Source: Sphagnum compactum (lineage: Eukaryota > Bryophyta > Sphagnopsida > Sphagnales). From it: DNA of 64,000 bases. Where the stretch lies: the NCBI GenBank assembly GCA_965153455.1, contig OZ234500.1, positions 3,162,001 to 3,226,000 of the forward strand, read 5' to 3'. The notes beneath the pieces were generated by a model, which saw nothing but the letters and a program-made list of their open reading frames with translations, did not search any database and was not told where the DNA came from. Of the stretch, positions 39,678 to 52,627 are shown piece by piece (positions within the stretch are counted from its first letter, which is position 1; each line of letters begins with the position of its first letter). The position numbers and the translations under genes are program-made.

Positions 39678-39922
39678 GACAAAACTAAACTAAACCCAAG
39701 AAAAAGGACGAAAACTTTCCCTAAAAAAAAAGACGTTCTTGCCGTTGCAGGGGTTCGCTAACAATGGTGGGTTTGGTCGTTGTAAGAGCACTACAACAAA
39801 GACAAAACAAAACTAAACCCAAAAAAAAGGACGAAAACTTTCTTTAAAAAAAAGACGTTCTTGCCGTTGCAGGGGTTCGATAACAATGGTGGGTTTGGTC
39901 GTTGTAAGAGCACTACAACAAA
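39678..39922. repeat. ~123-bp direct repeat x 2
   Basis: Two nearly identical units (39678-39800 and 39801-39922) each contain AAAGACGTTCTTGCCGTTGC, then AGGGGTTCG(C/A)TAACAATG, then GTTGTAAGAGCACTACAACA. They lie just beyond the upstream (5') side of the LINE remnant and could belong to its 5' UTR, where short tandem repeats are common; that is inference. Confidence 0.8.
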
Positions 39923-41679
39923 GACTGTCTAAAAGAAGAGGTGCATGAGTTCCAAGTGTTGTAAAAAGGTTGCTAGGAAGTTTAACCGCAATTGCTTCAC
40001 CATTGCCAAAACAAAAATTTTGGTTCTCTTGTGGCCTAGGAGCTACTATTGCTACTCCTCTTCCCCAAGTTCCTTCTCCTTATTAGTGCGCATCGTGGCC
40101 AGACGACAAAGCTCAACAGTGCCATGGTGGCTATTATTGTGCCTGACATCCATCATTATCGCCTTCATTCTAGAAAGTACCTCAAGATTTAAGACTATCA
40201 TCAAGATCCACAGTTCTTCAGTAGGCTAGAAGCCCAAAGTACTAAACACACAAACAAATAAAACCCAACATGCACAACACATTCACCTAGAAACAAAAGC
40301 CATTGTTGCCTTGAACTTCACTTGATTCCCAAATTTTCTAAAAAAAATTGGAGAAAATTTCATGACATTTTGATTTTGATTTTAGTTTGGTAGCATTTTT
40401 TCTACATGATATGCTAGCCTAGATATTCATTTCTAGGCTTTTCTTTAGGACAAAGATATTATGTATTTTCCTTTTTAAACCCAATATTAAGTAAAGATAG
40501 GAAAAAGGGAATGAGAAAGATCAAAAAGACAATAGGAAAGTAAAAAAAATTAGCAAAATAAGGATTTTAAGTAGTGTGAGGAAGAGAAAAACCAAGACAA
40601 GAAAAACAACTTTTTTTTTAAATAAGGAAGAGGAGAAGAAGTAACAATATAAAAGAAGATGACATCAAATGAAGACAAAGAAAAGTGCAAAACAAAGATG
40701 TAAACAAAGTAATGGAAACGAAAATGGACCTTCAAAAAAACCATCAATATTGAAAGGACCAACAATAAGACCTTCAAAAAATTTGAAAAAAACCCCACAA
40801 CAAAACAAGAACACAAATACAAAAAAAAAAAAAACTTGAAGATGAAAAGAAGCATCAAAATGAACTTGAAAACAATGCAAATGGGAAAATACTAGAAAAC
40901 CAAAAAAAGAAAAGGAAGAAAAGTTAGAAACACAAATATTGATAAAATAATAACACAAAATATGAGAACAAATAGTAGTTTAAGCATGAAATGACAACAT
41001 GAACAGTGAAAAAAAGGAATTTGCAAGTTGAATGTCTAAAAAAGTAAGGCAAAGTTGCAACTTGTGGGCATAAATCTAAAGCTCGGCAATAGTGACACCA
41101 CCAAGAATGAAACTCAACCCTTCAAAAGTCACCATGCATTCAAGATGGATTTTTGAACCAATCTACAAAACTCCAAGGTCTTCAAAACAAAAAAGTGCAA
41201 TCAAAGGTTTGCGAAAGTGTGAGTTTTACAAAAAAATAAAGATAATCAACGCTTACAAAACCCAATGTTCCTTGAAAAGAAAATGCATTCAAAAGTCTAA
41301 ATCTTGGCCAACAAGTGCCATGTTAACATTTGGACATCACAATGTGAACTGATCATGTGTAAATGAACTTCAGACTTCTTGTTTATGGGGAAATAAATAT
41401 AATAGACAGTTCTCATATTTCCACTAGTTCTAAACAAGTGTTGAGTGTGTAAGTTGTTTATGACCAATGATGTTCTTAAACCTTATATTCTAAATTGGTA
41501 GGTACTATTATGATATCACCTTATTTTAAGGTTTGACCTAAGTAATCTTGAAATGGCCGATGTTTTTCAAAACACTTTTGTATGTGATGGTCTTAAAAAT
41601 ATATATTTGTATTGACATTTTCAAGTCCCATGGATCACACCGTTGATGACCTTACACTAAACAATTGTGAAAAGATTCA
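39923..41679. other. intergenic DNA
   Basis: A plus-strand frame at 39945-40229 (94 codons) and poly-A-rich DNA with minus-strand Phe/Leu-rich frames (40550-40958) are present. None looks like a real protein. No features recognised. Confidence 0.45.
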
Positions 41680-41689
41680 TTCATGTACC

Positions 41690-41850
41690 AATTATGCCCA
41701 ATGGCTTACCTAGACAAAAATCATTGAGGATTTGGGTATGCATGATGCTCATCTTGTAGTACTCTTGGGCTTGTATTTTGTTCACTAACATTTTATCAAT
41801 TTTGAGGTGAAAAAGAAATTCAATTTGTTGCTTCTAAAAGTATTTATCAT
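41690..41850 (+). pseudogene. possible Copia RNase H fragment
   Basis: A short translation, TKIIEDLGMHDAHLVVLL (about 41713-41766), preceded by AQWLT and a stop, resembles the ALWL..LLEDLG....... region of Ty1/Copia RNase H, followed by a much eroded segment. Only about 35 residues align by eye and no flanking LTRs were seen, so the call is weak. Confidence 0.3.
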
Positions 41851-41920
41851 GGCTATTTTTTAAATGATTCACACAAGAATCAAAACTTGGTTTAATCCAA
41901 GGTGCTTTAAACTTTATTTA

Positions 41921-42120
41921 CTATTGTTGCATTTCCAAGGTAAAATTGATGAAAAAATTTCCCAATTGCCAAACTCTTCCATCTTCACTATTGTTGCATT
42001 TCCCAGGTAAAATTGATGAAAAAATTCCCAATTGCCAAACTCTTCCATCTTCACTATTGTTGCATTTCCAAGGTAAAATTGATGGAAAAATTCCCAATTG
42101 TCTAACTTTTCCATCAAGGA
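41921..42120. repeat. 66-67 bp tandem repeat x 3
   Basis: Three near-identical units begin CTATTGTTGCATTTCC at 41921, 41988 and 42054 and contain AGGTAAAATTGATG(A/G)AAAAATT, CCCAATTG and TCTTCCATC. Both strands show 67-codon repetitive frames that are by-products. The array ends about 40 bp left of the CACTA element. Confidence 0.9.
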
Positions 42121-42972
42121 TTACAAGGTTGGGAAAATTTTCAAATTAATGTCATTCACTAGTAGAAATTGGCTAAAATGTAACCAATCTCTTTGCGCCT
42201 ACATGTGACTATCAGTTATTTGCAACTACATTTGGACATTTTTGTAACTATTTCTTGTGTTGATCATATTTGCAACTATGGTGCAACTAGTTTGCAACTA
42301 GTTTGGTGTTCATCCTTCCATGTGAACAACATTTAGTTAAGGTTTCATCCAAGAAGAACAATTTATGTCCCATTAGTTGCAAATGTGACCAATTTAGTTG
42401 TAACCCTATAAATATAAAAAGGTATATTTTGTGAATTTTAAAAAATATAGTTCGGTGTATTAGGATTTATAAATGTATAATTTGAATGTATATGCAAATA
42501 TTATTATTATCATAAATGGCCTTGATATTATGGTTATGTTAAATGGTATATATTTTGAGTATATCAAAATTATACATAAGATATTTGTTAAATATATTGT
42601 GCCCATATTACAAGTTATCCAAACCATTTTATTATACTTCTTAAAATTATTAAAAATGACATTTATTATCATTTGTATTAATATTATATATTTATATTAA
42701 TTACATGTAATAAAAACTAGATTTAAATATTATCTTTACCTAAATTTTAAAAATAGTAATATCTTGTTACATAATGATCATAATGATGATGATATTAGAA
42801 TGATAAGAAAAATAATTCTATAATTATTGAAGTAATTATAAATTTTTTAATATATTATTAAATTATTATTAAATTCTTTTCAAATGACTAATGTACTTAT
42901 TACGAATTAATTTTTATTTCTTAAAAAAATGAAAACTTAATTATGGTAAATCATAATAGTCTACCAAGTGAC

Positions 42973-42973
<1 letters not shown>

Positions 42974-43004
<31 letters not shown>

Positions 43005-43010
43005 GTAATA
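42974..43010. repeat. (AAT)n microsatellite
   Basis: About ten consecutive ATA/AAT trinucleotides in the AT-rich core of the CACTA element, with a shorter similar tract near 43388-43405. Confidence 0.9.
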
Positions 43011-44000
43011 AAATAGCTAACCTAGACTAGTGACAAATTACATTCTTGTTATTATTATTATAAGTAATCAATTATGAAATATTATTAGATTAATATAATA
43101 ATTATTAAGAAATATTAATATATAGTTTTAAATTTTTGTATTTAAAATTATAGTTGATATTTATTAATTATTAATAAGTCAATGATAATAATCATTTACT
43201 AATATATGTTTCTAATTTTCAGTTCTAATATTTTATATTTTATAATAATTACTGTATTAGTTAGAATGGAAATTTAATAAATTATTATACAAATGCAGAA
43301 ATTATTTTCGAAGGAAAATATAATTATTAAAAATATATAATATTTATTGTAGTATTTCATAAATCAATTAATGAGTGAATTAATAATATGAATAATAATA
43401 ATAAAATAGTTAACCTTGGCTACCAACTAGCTACAATAATAATTGAATTAATGATATTTTTACTATTAAATATTTACTTATATATTTACTATTAACTATA
43501 TAAATGAAAATAATAATGGGAGTAATTATAATAAAATAGTTAGCCTAGGCTAGGTTTAAATTATATTATTAGATATTTAAAAACTTAATAGTCAATATTT
43601 ATAATTAATAGTTATTCATAATTAAATACTGAATATTTCAGTTATTATATTAATTTATTTGGTTACGAAATAATAATTTATTACTTAGTAATAATTAGTT
43701 AAATATTTCAATATTAGCCAATTACTAGTTAATTAAATTGGTTGATAGATTATTATAGTTAATATAATATTATGGTTTATCTAACTAACTAATTAATTAA
43801 TATTTAATACTAATATAATAAATTCAGTAATAATAAGATATTGATTATTATTACTATAAATAATCAATTAGGTTCTAGTTTAGTTGTTAATTAATCAATT
43901 AGCAAGTTTATTAATTTATTTTTCTATATTTCATTCATTAAATAATTAATAATTATATTAGTTAATTAGTTAACTAGTTAAGTGTCATTTATTTACTTAA

Positions 44001-44160
44001 TTATATACTTTTCAAGATGGGAATGATAACCAAAACATATGGGATAAAATATTTAGTTGCAAGTCGTTTGCAACTGAACATTTTTAGTCGTAAATGACTT
44101 GCAACTAAAAAGTTTATCCCATATGTTTTGGCTTTCATTCCCATCTTGAAAAGTATATAA
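44001..44160. repeat. 80+80 bp inverted repeat (foldback) inside the CACTA element
   Basis: Bases 44001-44080 and the reverse complement of 44081-44160 match at about 71 of 80 positions; the outer 60 bp differ at only about four positions. There is essentially no loop. A transcript would form a near-perfect long hairpin of the kind that feeds small-RNA production, or the segment may itself be a nested MITE. The arms carry CTTTTCAAGATGGGAATGA and AACATATGGGATAAA. Confidence 0.9.
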
Positions 44161-44857
44161 ACAAGGTGTTTTGTCTTACATTTACATATGAAAATAGATG
44201 GGCATATGGGATGAGTCATTAAATATGATTTGACCCAAAGTAAAATATAAATATTCATGTATTTACACCTAACTACCTACTTCCCTAACTTGCCTACCTG
44301 TTTTTCTACCTACCTATCTACCTAAGTAGGTATTTGGCCTAGGTAGGTAAATAGGTCTTATCTAGATAGGTGTTTAGCCTAAATGGGTAGGTAGGTCTAT
44401 AGGTAGGTACTTAATGCAACCTACATACCTAAATATTGATTTAAATTTAATTTGGAAAATATCAATTAATATGCCACGTGGCAAATTTTTATTGCACCAC
44501 GTGTCACAATCTAAACCATCCAAACATAAAAATTAAACATCTTAGATTATTTCAAAATAATAATAAAATATTTTCAATTATTAAGAGTTGGGACACGTGG
44601 CAACACATAACTTGTTCCCATTGTTCACCAAAAAAGTCGCATCTGAGTTGCAAATGACAATACGTATAAACATATGATTAGTCATAGGATGAAAGCGTAT
44701 TTTGTTGACTTTTCTTTCATCCAAAATTCGTTGTCGTTTGCAACTAGTGTCAATGCGACTTGTCCAACGCGACTATTAAAATTTTAGTTGCAAATGTCGC
44801 TTGCAACTAAAAATTAGTCACATGGACCAGTCGCAAAATGACCATTTTCTACTAGTG

Positions 44858-46772
44858 ATTGTAACCAACTACCTATTTTTTGGTGAGGTGAGTAGATTTA
44901 GCAATCATCAAATATGATTTAACTTTCAAAAACTAAAGCAATTAGATTAATGCTTTGAAAATTTCTAATAAAAAATGTTTATGAATCTAAATATGTTGTG
45001 GATGTTTTATAAGTTGTGGACTTGATTAACTTCATTTCAGTCATTTGATGGTGCAAAATCTAAATATGCAAGCAAAAATGCAACCAATGATGAACTTTTT
45101 ACGTAAATCCACATCCTTCAAACAAATAGTGACAAATTTCACATGCCCATATGTTCAACATTTTACCATGAAAAATCCTTCAATCAAATTCAATAAGTTG
45201 ATGATGATGTTCAAAAAATGTTCAAGATCAAGTTCATGATGAAGCTATAAAGGGAAGGTTGGTGTAAGGTCATCGTATATTATTTTTGGGTACCCTTACA
45301 TCCAATGAGAATTATTTTTCTATTTAATCATAAATGGGATTAATGTCAATATTTATCCTCCTTTGAAAATAAATATCATAAAATTTCATATTCATAGTAC
45401 ATCTGTAAATTCAATTACAAATGTAAAACATATTTAGCTATATAAATCAAAAGTTTATTTAACAAAAAAAAGGATTATTTGTGGGCCAAATTGTTTTGTT
45501 TAATTTTACAAGTTTTACCTCCATAGAAATTATAAATACCTTATTTTGAATTGGTGTGTCAAGTTTGGATTAAGGGTAAGAGATCTATAGGAAGATTCTT
45601 ACAAATTCATCAACCTCTCAAGGGTTCCACATAGGATGGAGGCAAACAAATCCATCATTAAAACAACACAAAACAATAGGATAGAGTTTTGTGTTCAACC
45701 AATGCCACATAATGGTAAGTAGTAGTTATCAACAAAAAATGATAGATTGCATGTTTCAATGAGTGGATAAAGAATAAACATTAATGGTTGTAATTCAAAA
45801 ATTGGAGTTATTTTCAAAGGAGATTAAAATCAGAACCAAGAAAAAGAGTAATGGTTTCCACAACTTTGAAATGACTTGTTGGAAGGCCATGAAAATAATT
45901 TCAAGCAACTTTGATTACAAAGAAGGAAATCAAGCAGATAACAATGAGGATGAAAACTTCAATCCATAAAAAGAAGAAAGACATGAGGTACTTACACCAA
46001 CTAATTTGCACCACAGTTTTGGCCTTCCATTTTTGTAGATGTGAAGAAGTATGCAATGATCTCACTAGTGCTTTTCACTACTTGAAAACCTTCCATTGAA
46101 AACCATAAGAAGTGAGTTCGTGGTATGAAAAATTGAATAGGGGAGCTCTTTATGAATGCTTCACACCAAGAGGAAAGCTTAAACCACACATTTGAAAGAA
46201 GCTATAGCAAAATGGATTACTTCCATTCCTAGACATTTTCAATTCTAGAAACAAGACTAGAATTGAAATATGAACTCATTAATGTGTTGAAAAACATGCA
46301 AGCTATTAGACAAGGTTTTTATGCACCACTTGTTGAACCAATCATTAGAGGGATCTTTGAATGTTGAACACTTGAAGTTTTGAAGGACTTTATAAAAAGA
46401 GGGTTCAAAGTGACTTTGCCCTAGACCAAAAACTTCATGAAACCCATTTTAATTGGTTATATAGGAGTCAAAGCAAGATACAATATATAGAAAAAATAGA
46501 CATCTCCATTTAAAACATGTGTCACACATATAATACAAAAAAATAGAAATCAAATTAAGTGAAACTATATGTCAAGTAACATTCATTTGTTGCATTAATT
46601 TTATAAGAATATAGTTCCCAAAACATAATAAATAAATGAACTTCAAAAGTGAATGAAAAGTAGATTTGAAATTGATTAGTTTATATGTGTTTGAACCTAC
46701 TTTTTCATTAAAAATTTTAATCAAATAATTATGTATTAATTTATAATATGAAGATCATCATCTATTTGAGCA
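44858..46772. other. AT-rich intergenic DNA
   Basis: No gene recognised. Three plus-strand frames of about 60 codons (45045-45239, 45784-45969, 45911-46099) lack domains. Confidence 0.5.
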
Positions 46773-47046
46773 CACTAATAGAAATTGGCCAAAATGTAAC
46801 CACTCTCTTTGTGACTACATGTGACTATTAGTTATTTGCAACTACATTTGGACATTTTTGCAACTATTTCTTGTGTTGGTCATATTTGCGACTATAGTGC
46901 AACAAGTTTGCAACTATTATGATGTTCATCCTTCCATGTGAACAACATTAAGTTTAGTTTTCATTCAAAAAGAACAATTTATGTCCCATTAGTTGCAAAT
47001 GTGACTAATTTAGTTGTAACATCTAGAAGGAAATATTCTAATAACA
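46773..47046. mobile_element. deleted CACTA fragment related to the 42157-44857 element
   Basis: Starting CACTAATAGAAATTGGCC, about 250 bp align closely with the left end of the larger element through the same landmarks: ACATGTGACTAT(T/C)AGTTATT, GGACATTTTTG, TTCTTGTGTTG, CCTTCCATGTGAACAACATT and ATGTCCCATTAGTTGCAAAT, ending TTTAGTTGTAAC near 47020. A weak TTCTAATAA at about 47036-47044 may be the remains of the right terminal repeat. No clear 3-bp target duplication was found. Confidence 0.75.
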
Positions 47047-49123
47047 AAACCCTAAAAAAATGAAGATATGTAGAATCATCTCATTTGAGTCTCTTGACTT
47101 TTGTAGTGATTTTTATAACCGACTTCCTACAAGATGATAATAACTTGGACTATTACCAGTTTTACGGCTCTCAAATTGTACATCCATACATCATACATCC
47201 ATTCTTCTAAATTGTACCCTTCAAGACCAACTTGTGAATACCTTTCCTCTTTCAACTCTTTCAAAAGACGTTGGGTATGTTGAAACTCAACAAGATGCAC
47301 TCTATAGATGAACCAAGATTCACTTTCATCTACTAATTCCTTCCAAGCATTGTTGAAAAGATGCACATTAAAGAACATAACAATTTAATCTTGCCATGGA
47401 CGGACTTCAAAATACGAAGCCAAATGTTTTCCAACACCAACTTGTCATGCAACTTCTTTAAAAATTGTCCCATTTCAACTTCACCTTCATGCTGCTTGCA
47501 TTTTCAACAAGTAATAAATTTGTTTTTGACCTCCTAAATTACAAGATTAAAGGAAGCTTTGTAAGCATGCATGCTAGGTGGTAGGTGTGAGAACACTTCT
47601 AAACTAACAAGAAAAAGGTTTGAATGGGCATGGGCAGGAGGTGGTAGCCTAGGTCTACTCTAATTTTTTTTGAGAAAACAAGAAATACGAACATGTTGGA
47701 CCAATGGGGAGGTAGTTTTTAAGTTTTGTCAAGTTTTGTCAGTTCAAACTAAAGAATTACCCTATTATGGCCCTATTGTGCACCATTTACAAATATTGAA
47801 AATCAATGGTCTTGATTGACTATGGGTGTATTTGCTTATTTGGATTTCTATTTAAATAGGGTAATGTATTTGTGGGTTTAAATTTTTAGCCCCATAGTCC
47901 AAATTGTTTTTCCTAAAACAAGTTATGAAAACTCTTTGCTTATGGTTTATTAATCTTAAAACACTTTCGATTTTTAATTTGGACTTCAACAAGAACTTCC
48001 AAAGGACTCATATAATAAAAGTAAGAAAATATTAAATGATATTAACCTATTAGACACATTAAAAAAAAAATCATACTTTTGAAAATGTAAAACTTTAAAA
48101 CTTTGAAAATTCAAAGTATGTTTCAAAATTTCAAGAGTGTTTTGCCACATATATATGGGGTATAAAGTACATGATGTGTTGAACAAAATTGTAGTTTATA
48201 ATACATGAAATTGAACTTTAAAATATTGAACATTTTTTTGTATGATTTGAAATCATCATCATTTTCCAAGAGGAAACATAAAATTTGTAAGGAATCTACA
48301 TGTGCTTTTACAAATTCCTATTTGTTCAACAATGATTTTTTAAAACATGATTTATTAGGGCAATTCCAACCATTTTTCAGAACAAGTAAAAAAATTCACT
48401 CAAAAATTCATTTGCATGAAAAAAATATTTTTGGGAAAAAGGACATGCAATTTTAATATAAGATAATATTTGTAGCTCCTTTGAATGCATTTTGACCATT
48501 GTCTTTTTTTTTTCTTACTTTTCGTCTTCTTTTTATTTTTCCTTTCTTTTATGTTGCAAGTTGCCAATAACATCATAATCCTTTATAAGAAGTTCAATCC
48601 AACAACACCAAGCCCATTTAGTTGTTACAAGATCTTATAATATTTTTGGAATAGAAAAGAATGAATATCTTTGTTCATGTATGTATAAAAGAAAGGAAAA
48701 ATTGAAAGGAATTAACAAGTATGTTAAATGTAAAGATATAATAACATTAAACCATAACATTATGCACCCCTAAAAGATAATGACCTTATATTGTGACATT
48801 ATATTGAAGGTATTGCATTCAAGAATATGACCATTTTGTTATTTGTGATGATAGTTTATAGAAACACAAGGGTATTTCATTTTGTAAATTATTTTTGGAG
48901 CATTATTTTGCACGTTATGGGGGGGGGGGGGGGGGGGGGGACAATTTGGGTAGTTTATGACATGTGTGTAAAGGATACACCTCCAAAATTTGTTGCATTT
49001 AATTTGGGGTTTCATTTTTGGGGTTTAGGATTTATATTTTGATTTTCACAAAGTTAATGTTATTTAATATTATTTGAAATAAATAGATAAATTTGAAAGA
49101 TTAATTCAAGGAATAATGGGTAT
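47047..49123. other. AT-rich intergenic DNA
   Basis: No gene recognised. A minus-strand frame of 83 codons (47127-47378) has no domain. Contains a pure G tract at 48919-48940. Confidence 0.5.
48919..48940 (+). repeat. homopolymer G22
   Basis: Twenty-two consecutive G residues interrupt otherwise AT-rich DNA. Exact length is prone to sequencing error, and the tract can form G-quadruplex structures. Confidence 0.9.
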
Positions 49124-49449
49124 CACTACTACAAAACATGGTTGTTCAAATGGTTCAAGTTGACTAATTGGTCCTTTCTTAATAATGGACATGTCCATTT
49201 TGATTAAGGGCTCGAAACATGTATTTTTTGACAAATGAACTTGACTAGGGTGACTTATTTGACCAATACATCTAATCAAGTTAAATAACCTTAGTCAAAA
49301 TGGCCAATGGGATGTAGTCAAATATGACAATTCTAGTCAAATTGAACATAAGAAATTGACATCATTAGTCAAAATGACCAATGTTCTCTAGTCAAATGGG
49401 ACATCTTATGCCTATTACATACCTAATTCCTACCTCCCACTATATTTTA

Positions 49450-49745
49450 TAACCTACCTACCCACCCACCTACCTACTTACTTACCTACCTATCCACCCA
49501 CCTATAACCTATTTAAATGTATTACCTACCTACCTACTTACCTGCCTATCCACCCACCTGTAAACTACTTAAATGTATTACGTACCTACCTATTCACCCA
49601 CTTATAACCTACCTACATATTAACTACTTATCCACCTACCTACCCACCCACCCACCTACCTACATTACCCACCCACCCATTTGCCTATCTATTTACCTAC
49701 CTACCCACCCACCCACCTATCTCCTACAACCTACCTATCTTCATA
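49450..49745. repeat. (ACCT)n/(ACCC)n tetranucleotide tract
   Basis: Interrupted CCTA/CCCA repeats of almost 300 bp inside the CACTA element at 49124-50191. They generate an artefactual plus-strand Tyr/Leu/Pro-rich frame (49517-49753). Confidence 0.9.
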
Positions 49746-49819
49746 CCTCATAATTTTGTAGTGAAGTGTCAAAATAAACATGTGAAATAAAAAAAATTAA
49801 CAAAAATTGAACACCTTTT

Positions 49820-49888
49820 GATAGTGTGGTCCATTGGTTAAGGACTTGGTTTATCATTGGGGAGGAAAAGGTTCAATTCCTAACATTA
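49820..49888 (+). other. tRNA-like patch with A- and B-box
   Basis: TGGTCCATTGGTTAAGG (49827-49843) resembles a Pol III A-box/D-arm and GGTTCAATTCC (49870-49880) matches the B-box/T-arm at tRNA-like spacing. The anticodon and acceptor stems do not pair well, so it is a tRNA pseudogene or a tRNA-derived SINE fragment captured by the element. Confidence 0.4.
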
Positions 49889-50191
49889 TAACCTATGTAC
49901 ATGTTTAAAGGGCTAAGGTAGGTAGGGTAGGCTACCATTGACCTACTTGCCTTTTTACAACCTACCTACCTACTTGCCATAAACTTTTTTATTTGGGAAA
50001 AAATTTGACTTGTCAAAATTACAAGTCAAAATGACTAATCAAATGGTTTAGTAAAAAAAACCACCCCAATCACAACGGACACGTCGAAATTGATTTGTCC
50101 AAAATGACATAGTGGTCTTTTTAATGTCTATTCAAATTGGGTATTTTTGACTAGATTTGCTAGTAAAAAAGTACCATGTTTTCTAATAGTG

Positions 50192-51609
50192 TATATTTAT
50201 GGTATATGCAATATAATATAGAGCCCATTTTAATAAAAAAATTGTAATAGGATTTGGTTTGAATTAGTCAACAAATAAATGTTTGAAATGGAATATAAAA
50301 AATGGCCCACATCACATTTCTTGTTATCTTCCATTTGAAAGTGATTGCTTGTCATTATTTTAATTTGCCACATACTTATGGTCATCGTATTGAAAAAAAC
50401 CCATTTGTAATATGATAATTATCAAACTTTTCACATGGTTCACAAACTTATTCCACTTTTGCAATATTCACATTTGTTATTGTTGACATTATGTCTCTTT
50501 TAATGTTAATAGGTTTCATTTGATGTTAGTCAATAGGAGGAAATAATAGGTGTTTAGGTAGGTGAGTCCATGTAGGAGGGTTGTGTTGATGGGAGGTAGG
50601 TGCTAGGTAGGTGGGGGAAAATAAATTTTATTTACTTGGGTGCAAACGGGATAATATGAGCCACACCCATTTGCTTTTTGATTGCTTTTGTGATTGCTTT
50701 TGGGGAAATATTCCTAAAACATTCTTGAATTTTTTTCGAAAAAATATTTTAAAATCATGATAATATTTTATATATTATTTTGATAAGGCTTGCATTAAAA
50801 ATTTGTCAAAATATTTCATTTAGAAAAAAATTAAAGTTATTAAACATGTTTTTTTATTGCTTAAAAACACTGGTTACAATGCTCTCTTAATGTTTTTTCA
50901 TATTTTTTATTCATTTTATTAATTTCAAATTTATTCACAAGTTCCCATGATATCATGAATGTCATCATATAAGTAAATCCTAAAATTTCAACATGGCATT
51001 AAATTATATTTTCAATAACATGAAACATCAAGCACTGGTTACACTTGCTGTGATATGTGTTACCATGATTACACCCACTTGTTCTTCATGCATCCCCTAA
51101 AGTGATGAGTAGGTAAGTGGCTAAGTAGGTCACATTAGGTAGGTAGGTAGGCAAGAAAGTAAGAACTAGTATGTATGTTTAAGGGCAATTACTTTTAGTT
51201 GGTAGGTAATGGGAGGAAAAAGGTTAGTAGAGAAAAATTAATAGGGAAGAAAAAAAAAAATTTGGACAAAAAAAATGATTGGTAGGTAGAACATTAAATA
51301 GACTAGTTTGCTAACTAAAGGCAATTAGTCGAGGATAGGGATCCAATGAATTTTATTTTGTTTAGCTCACATCCATCCAAAATTGGTACATTAATTCATT
51401 GTGGCATGTCTGTTGATTATAAATCAAATGGTACCATGACGTTTCATTTCTTTTTGTGGGCGCAAATTTCTTGAAGGGTTGCATGGGAATGTTATTGCAA
51501 AAGTGTGTTTGACACATCATATAACCTTTGCTTGCAATGTCAAAAGTCTATAGTTGTGAATTTTTTTTTGTGACATAACTGACAATGATAAGTTTTTCCT
51601 TTATTTAAG
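50192..51609. other. intergenic DNA upstream of the F-box-like gene
   Basis: AT-rich, with further AGGT-type tetranucleotide patches at 50550-50620 and 51100-51180. No gene recognised. The promoter of the downstream gene is presumably in the last few hundred bases. Confidence 0.45.
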
Positions 51610-52627
51610 ATGACAAGTTCCACAATGGACAATGATAAGGTCATAGTATCTCCATGGGAGGACAATAGTGGGCCAGACATCTTGGCTATTTTAAAGAATC
51701 CAAATGCTCGACATCTTTTAACTCCTGCCAATGTTGGCCATCTTTTCCAGGTTTGTTGAGTGATTACAATTTTTAGCACCAATTTGCAATGTCACAAGCT
51801 ATGTTTTGCACTTGTAATGTTTTCAGATTTAATGTTCTATTCACTAAAAGCATAAACATGTCAAAAACCCAAAATCCCAACACCTCCACAACTCTTTCAA
51901 AACCAAAAGAATTATCAACAAACACCTCCATAATTCATTGAAAAATTGAAACCCAAAAATTTCCCAACACATGGACAATTGTTTTAAAGCCCAAAATTCT
52001 CAACACTTGCACAACTATGTCAATTTTAGTCGATAAATTATTCATCTTTCACTCTTTGTATTGATTAAATCTGCTGAACCTATTGCATTTTTGATTCCTT
52101 GTTTAATGATTGTGGGCAATAATATATAAGTTGCAATCTTGGGAGAAAAAAATCCATTACAAGAAGAATGTAAGAAAGAAAATGACTAACAATGCAAGAT
52201 GGAACCACAAGCCAAGTGCAGAAATGTCCCATTTTTCAATTGGATCCAGCATGGAACTTGCTTGCATCACAATGCAAAACATCTCCAAGTAGATTGGAAC
52301 TCTCCACAAACACATGGTTGAGAGCATGGTCACCCACTAAATTTGCAGACATAAATATACGAACATACTATCGATATCATCCTTGTATTCTGGAAACTCG
52401 CAACAAGTTGTACCACATTGTTGGATTTGATCAATACAACATTTCTGATGATCCTGCCACCACTTCCACTCATCTCAATGAAAATTGGCTTGCTTTGCCT
52501 CCATTGAATTACCTCCCAACCAAATGTGATAAAGTCATTGCTGGTTCAGCAGGTCTCATCTTTCATCAACATCATTTGGTTGCCTCTTTTCATTTCCTTA
52601 AATTATCTTCTTTTTGTTTTATAAGGT
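51610..52627 (+). CDS. 5' exons of the F-box-like gene (tentative)
   Basis: A candidate first exon, 51610-51750 (47 codons, from ATG to CAG before GTTTGT), encodes SPWEDNSGPDILAIL and NARHLLTPANVGHLFQ, which resembles the N-terminal half of a plant F-box (W-D-L-L-I-L...A..V). A second exon, about 52222 to 52625, follows an AAGTGCAG acceptor in compatible phase and encodes KCPIFQLDPAWNLLAS, ENWLALPPLNYLPTK and AGSAGLIFHQ, typical of the segment between an F-box and a kelch/FBA region. It ends AG before GTAAGC. The conserved VC..W of an F-box is not visible, so an intervening exon may be missing. F-box proteins act as substrate receptors of SCF ubiquitin ligases. Confidence 0.5.

Larger units (their letters stand above)
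42157..44857. mobile_element. non-autonomous CACTA (En/Spm-type) element, 2701 bp
   Basis: The left end reads CACTAGTAGAAATTGG and the right end reads CCATTTTCTACTAGTG, terminal inverted repeats with the diagnostic CACTA start. The flanking triplets are ATT (42154-42156) and ATT (44858-44860), the 3-bp target duplication typical of the family. Subterminal regions are crowded with TTGCAAC/GTTGCAA motifs in both orientations, as expected for transposase-binding sites. The interior has no transposase; it is extremely AT-rich (42700-44000), with an (AAT)n tract, an 80+80 bp foldback (44001-44160) and AGGT/ACCT tetranucleotide DNA (44270-44430). It must depend on a transposase encoded elsewhere, if still mobile. 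Confidence 0.9.
49124..50191. mobile_element. non-autonomous CACTA-type element, 1068 bp
   Basis: The left end is CACTACTACAAAACATGG and the right end is CCATGTTTTCTAATAGTG, an imperfect inverted repeat starting with CACTA. The flanking triplets TAT (49121-49123) and TAT (50192-50194) form the expected 3-bp target duplication. Subterminal motifs are TCAAATGG/TTGACTA-like in both orientations and differ from the TTGCAAC motifs of the larger element, so the two belong to different subfamilies. The interior holds a long ACCT/ACCC tetranucleotide tract (49450-49745) and a tRNA-like patch (49820-49888), and no transposase gene. Confidence 0.88.
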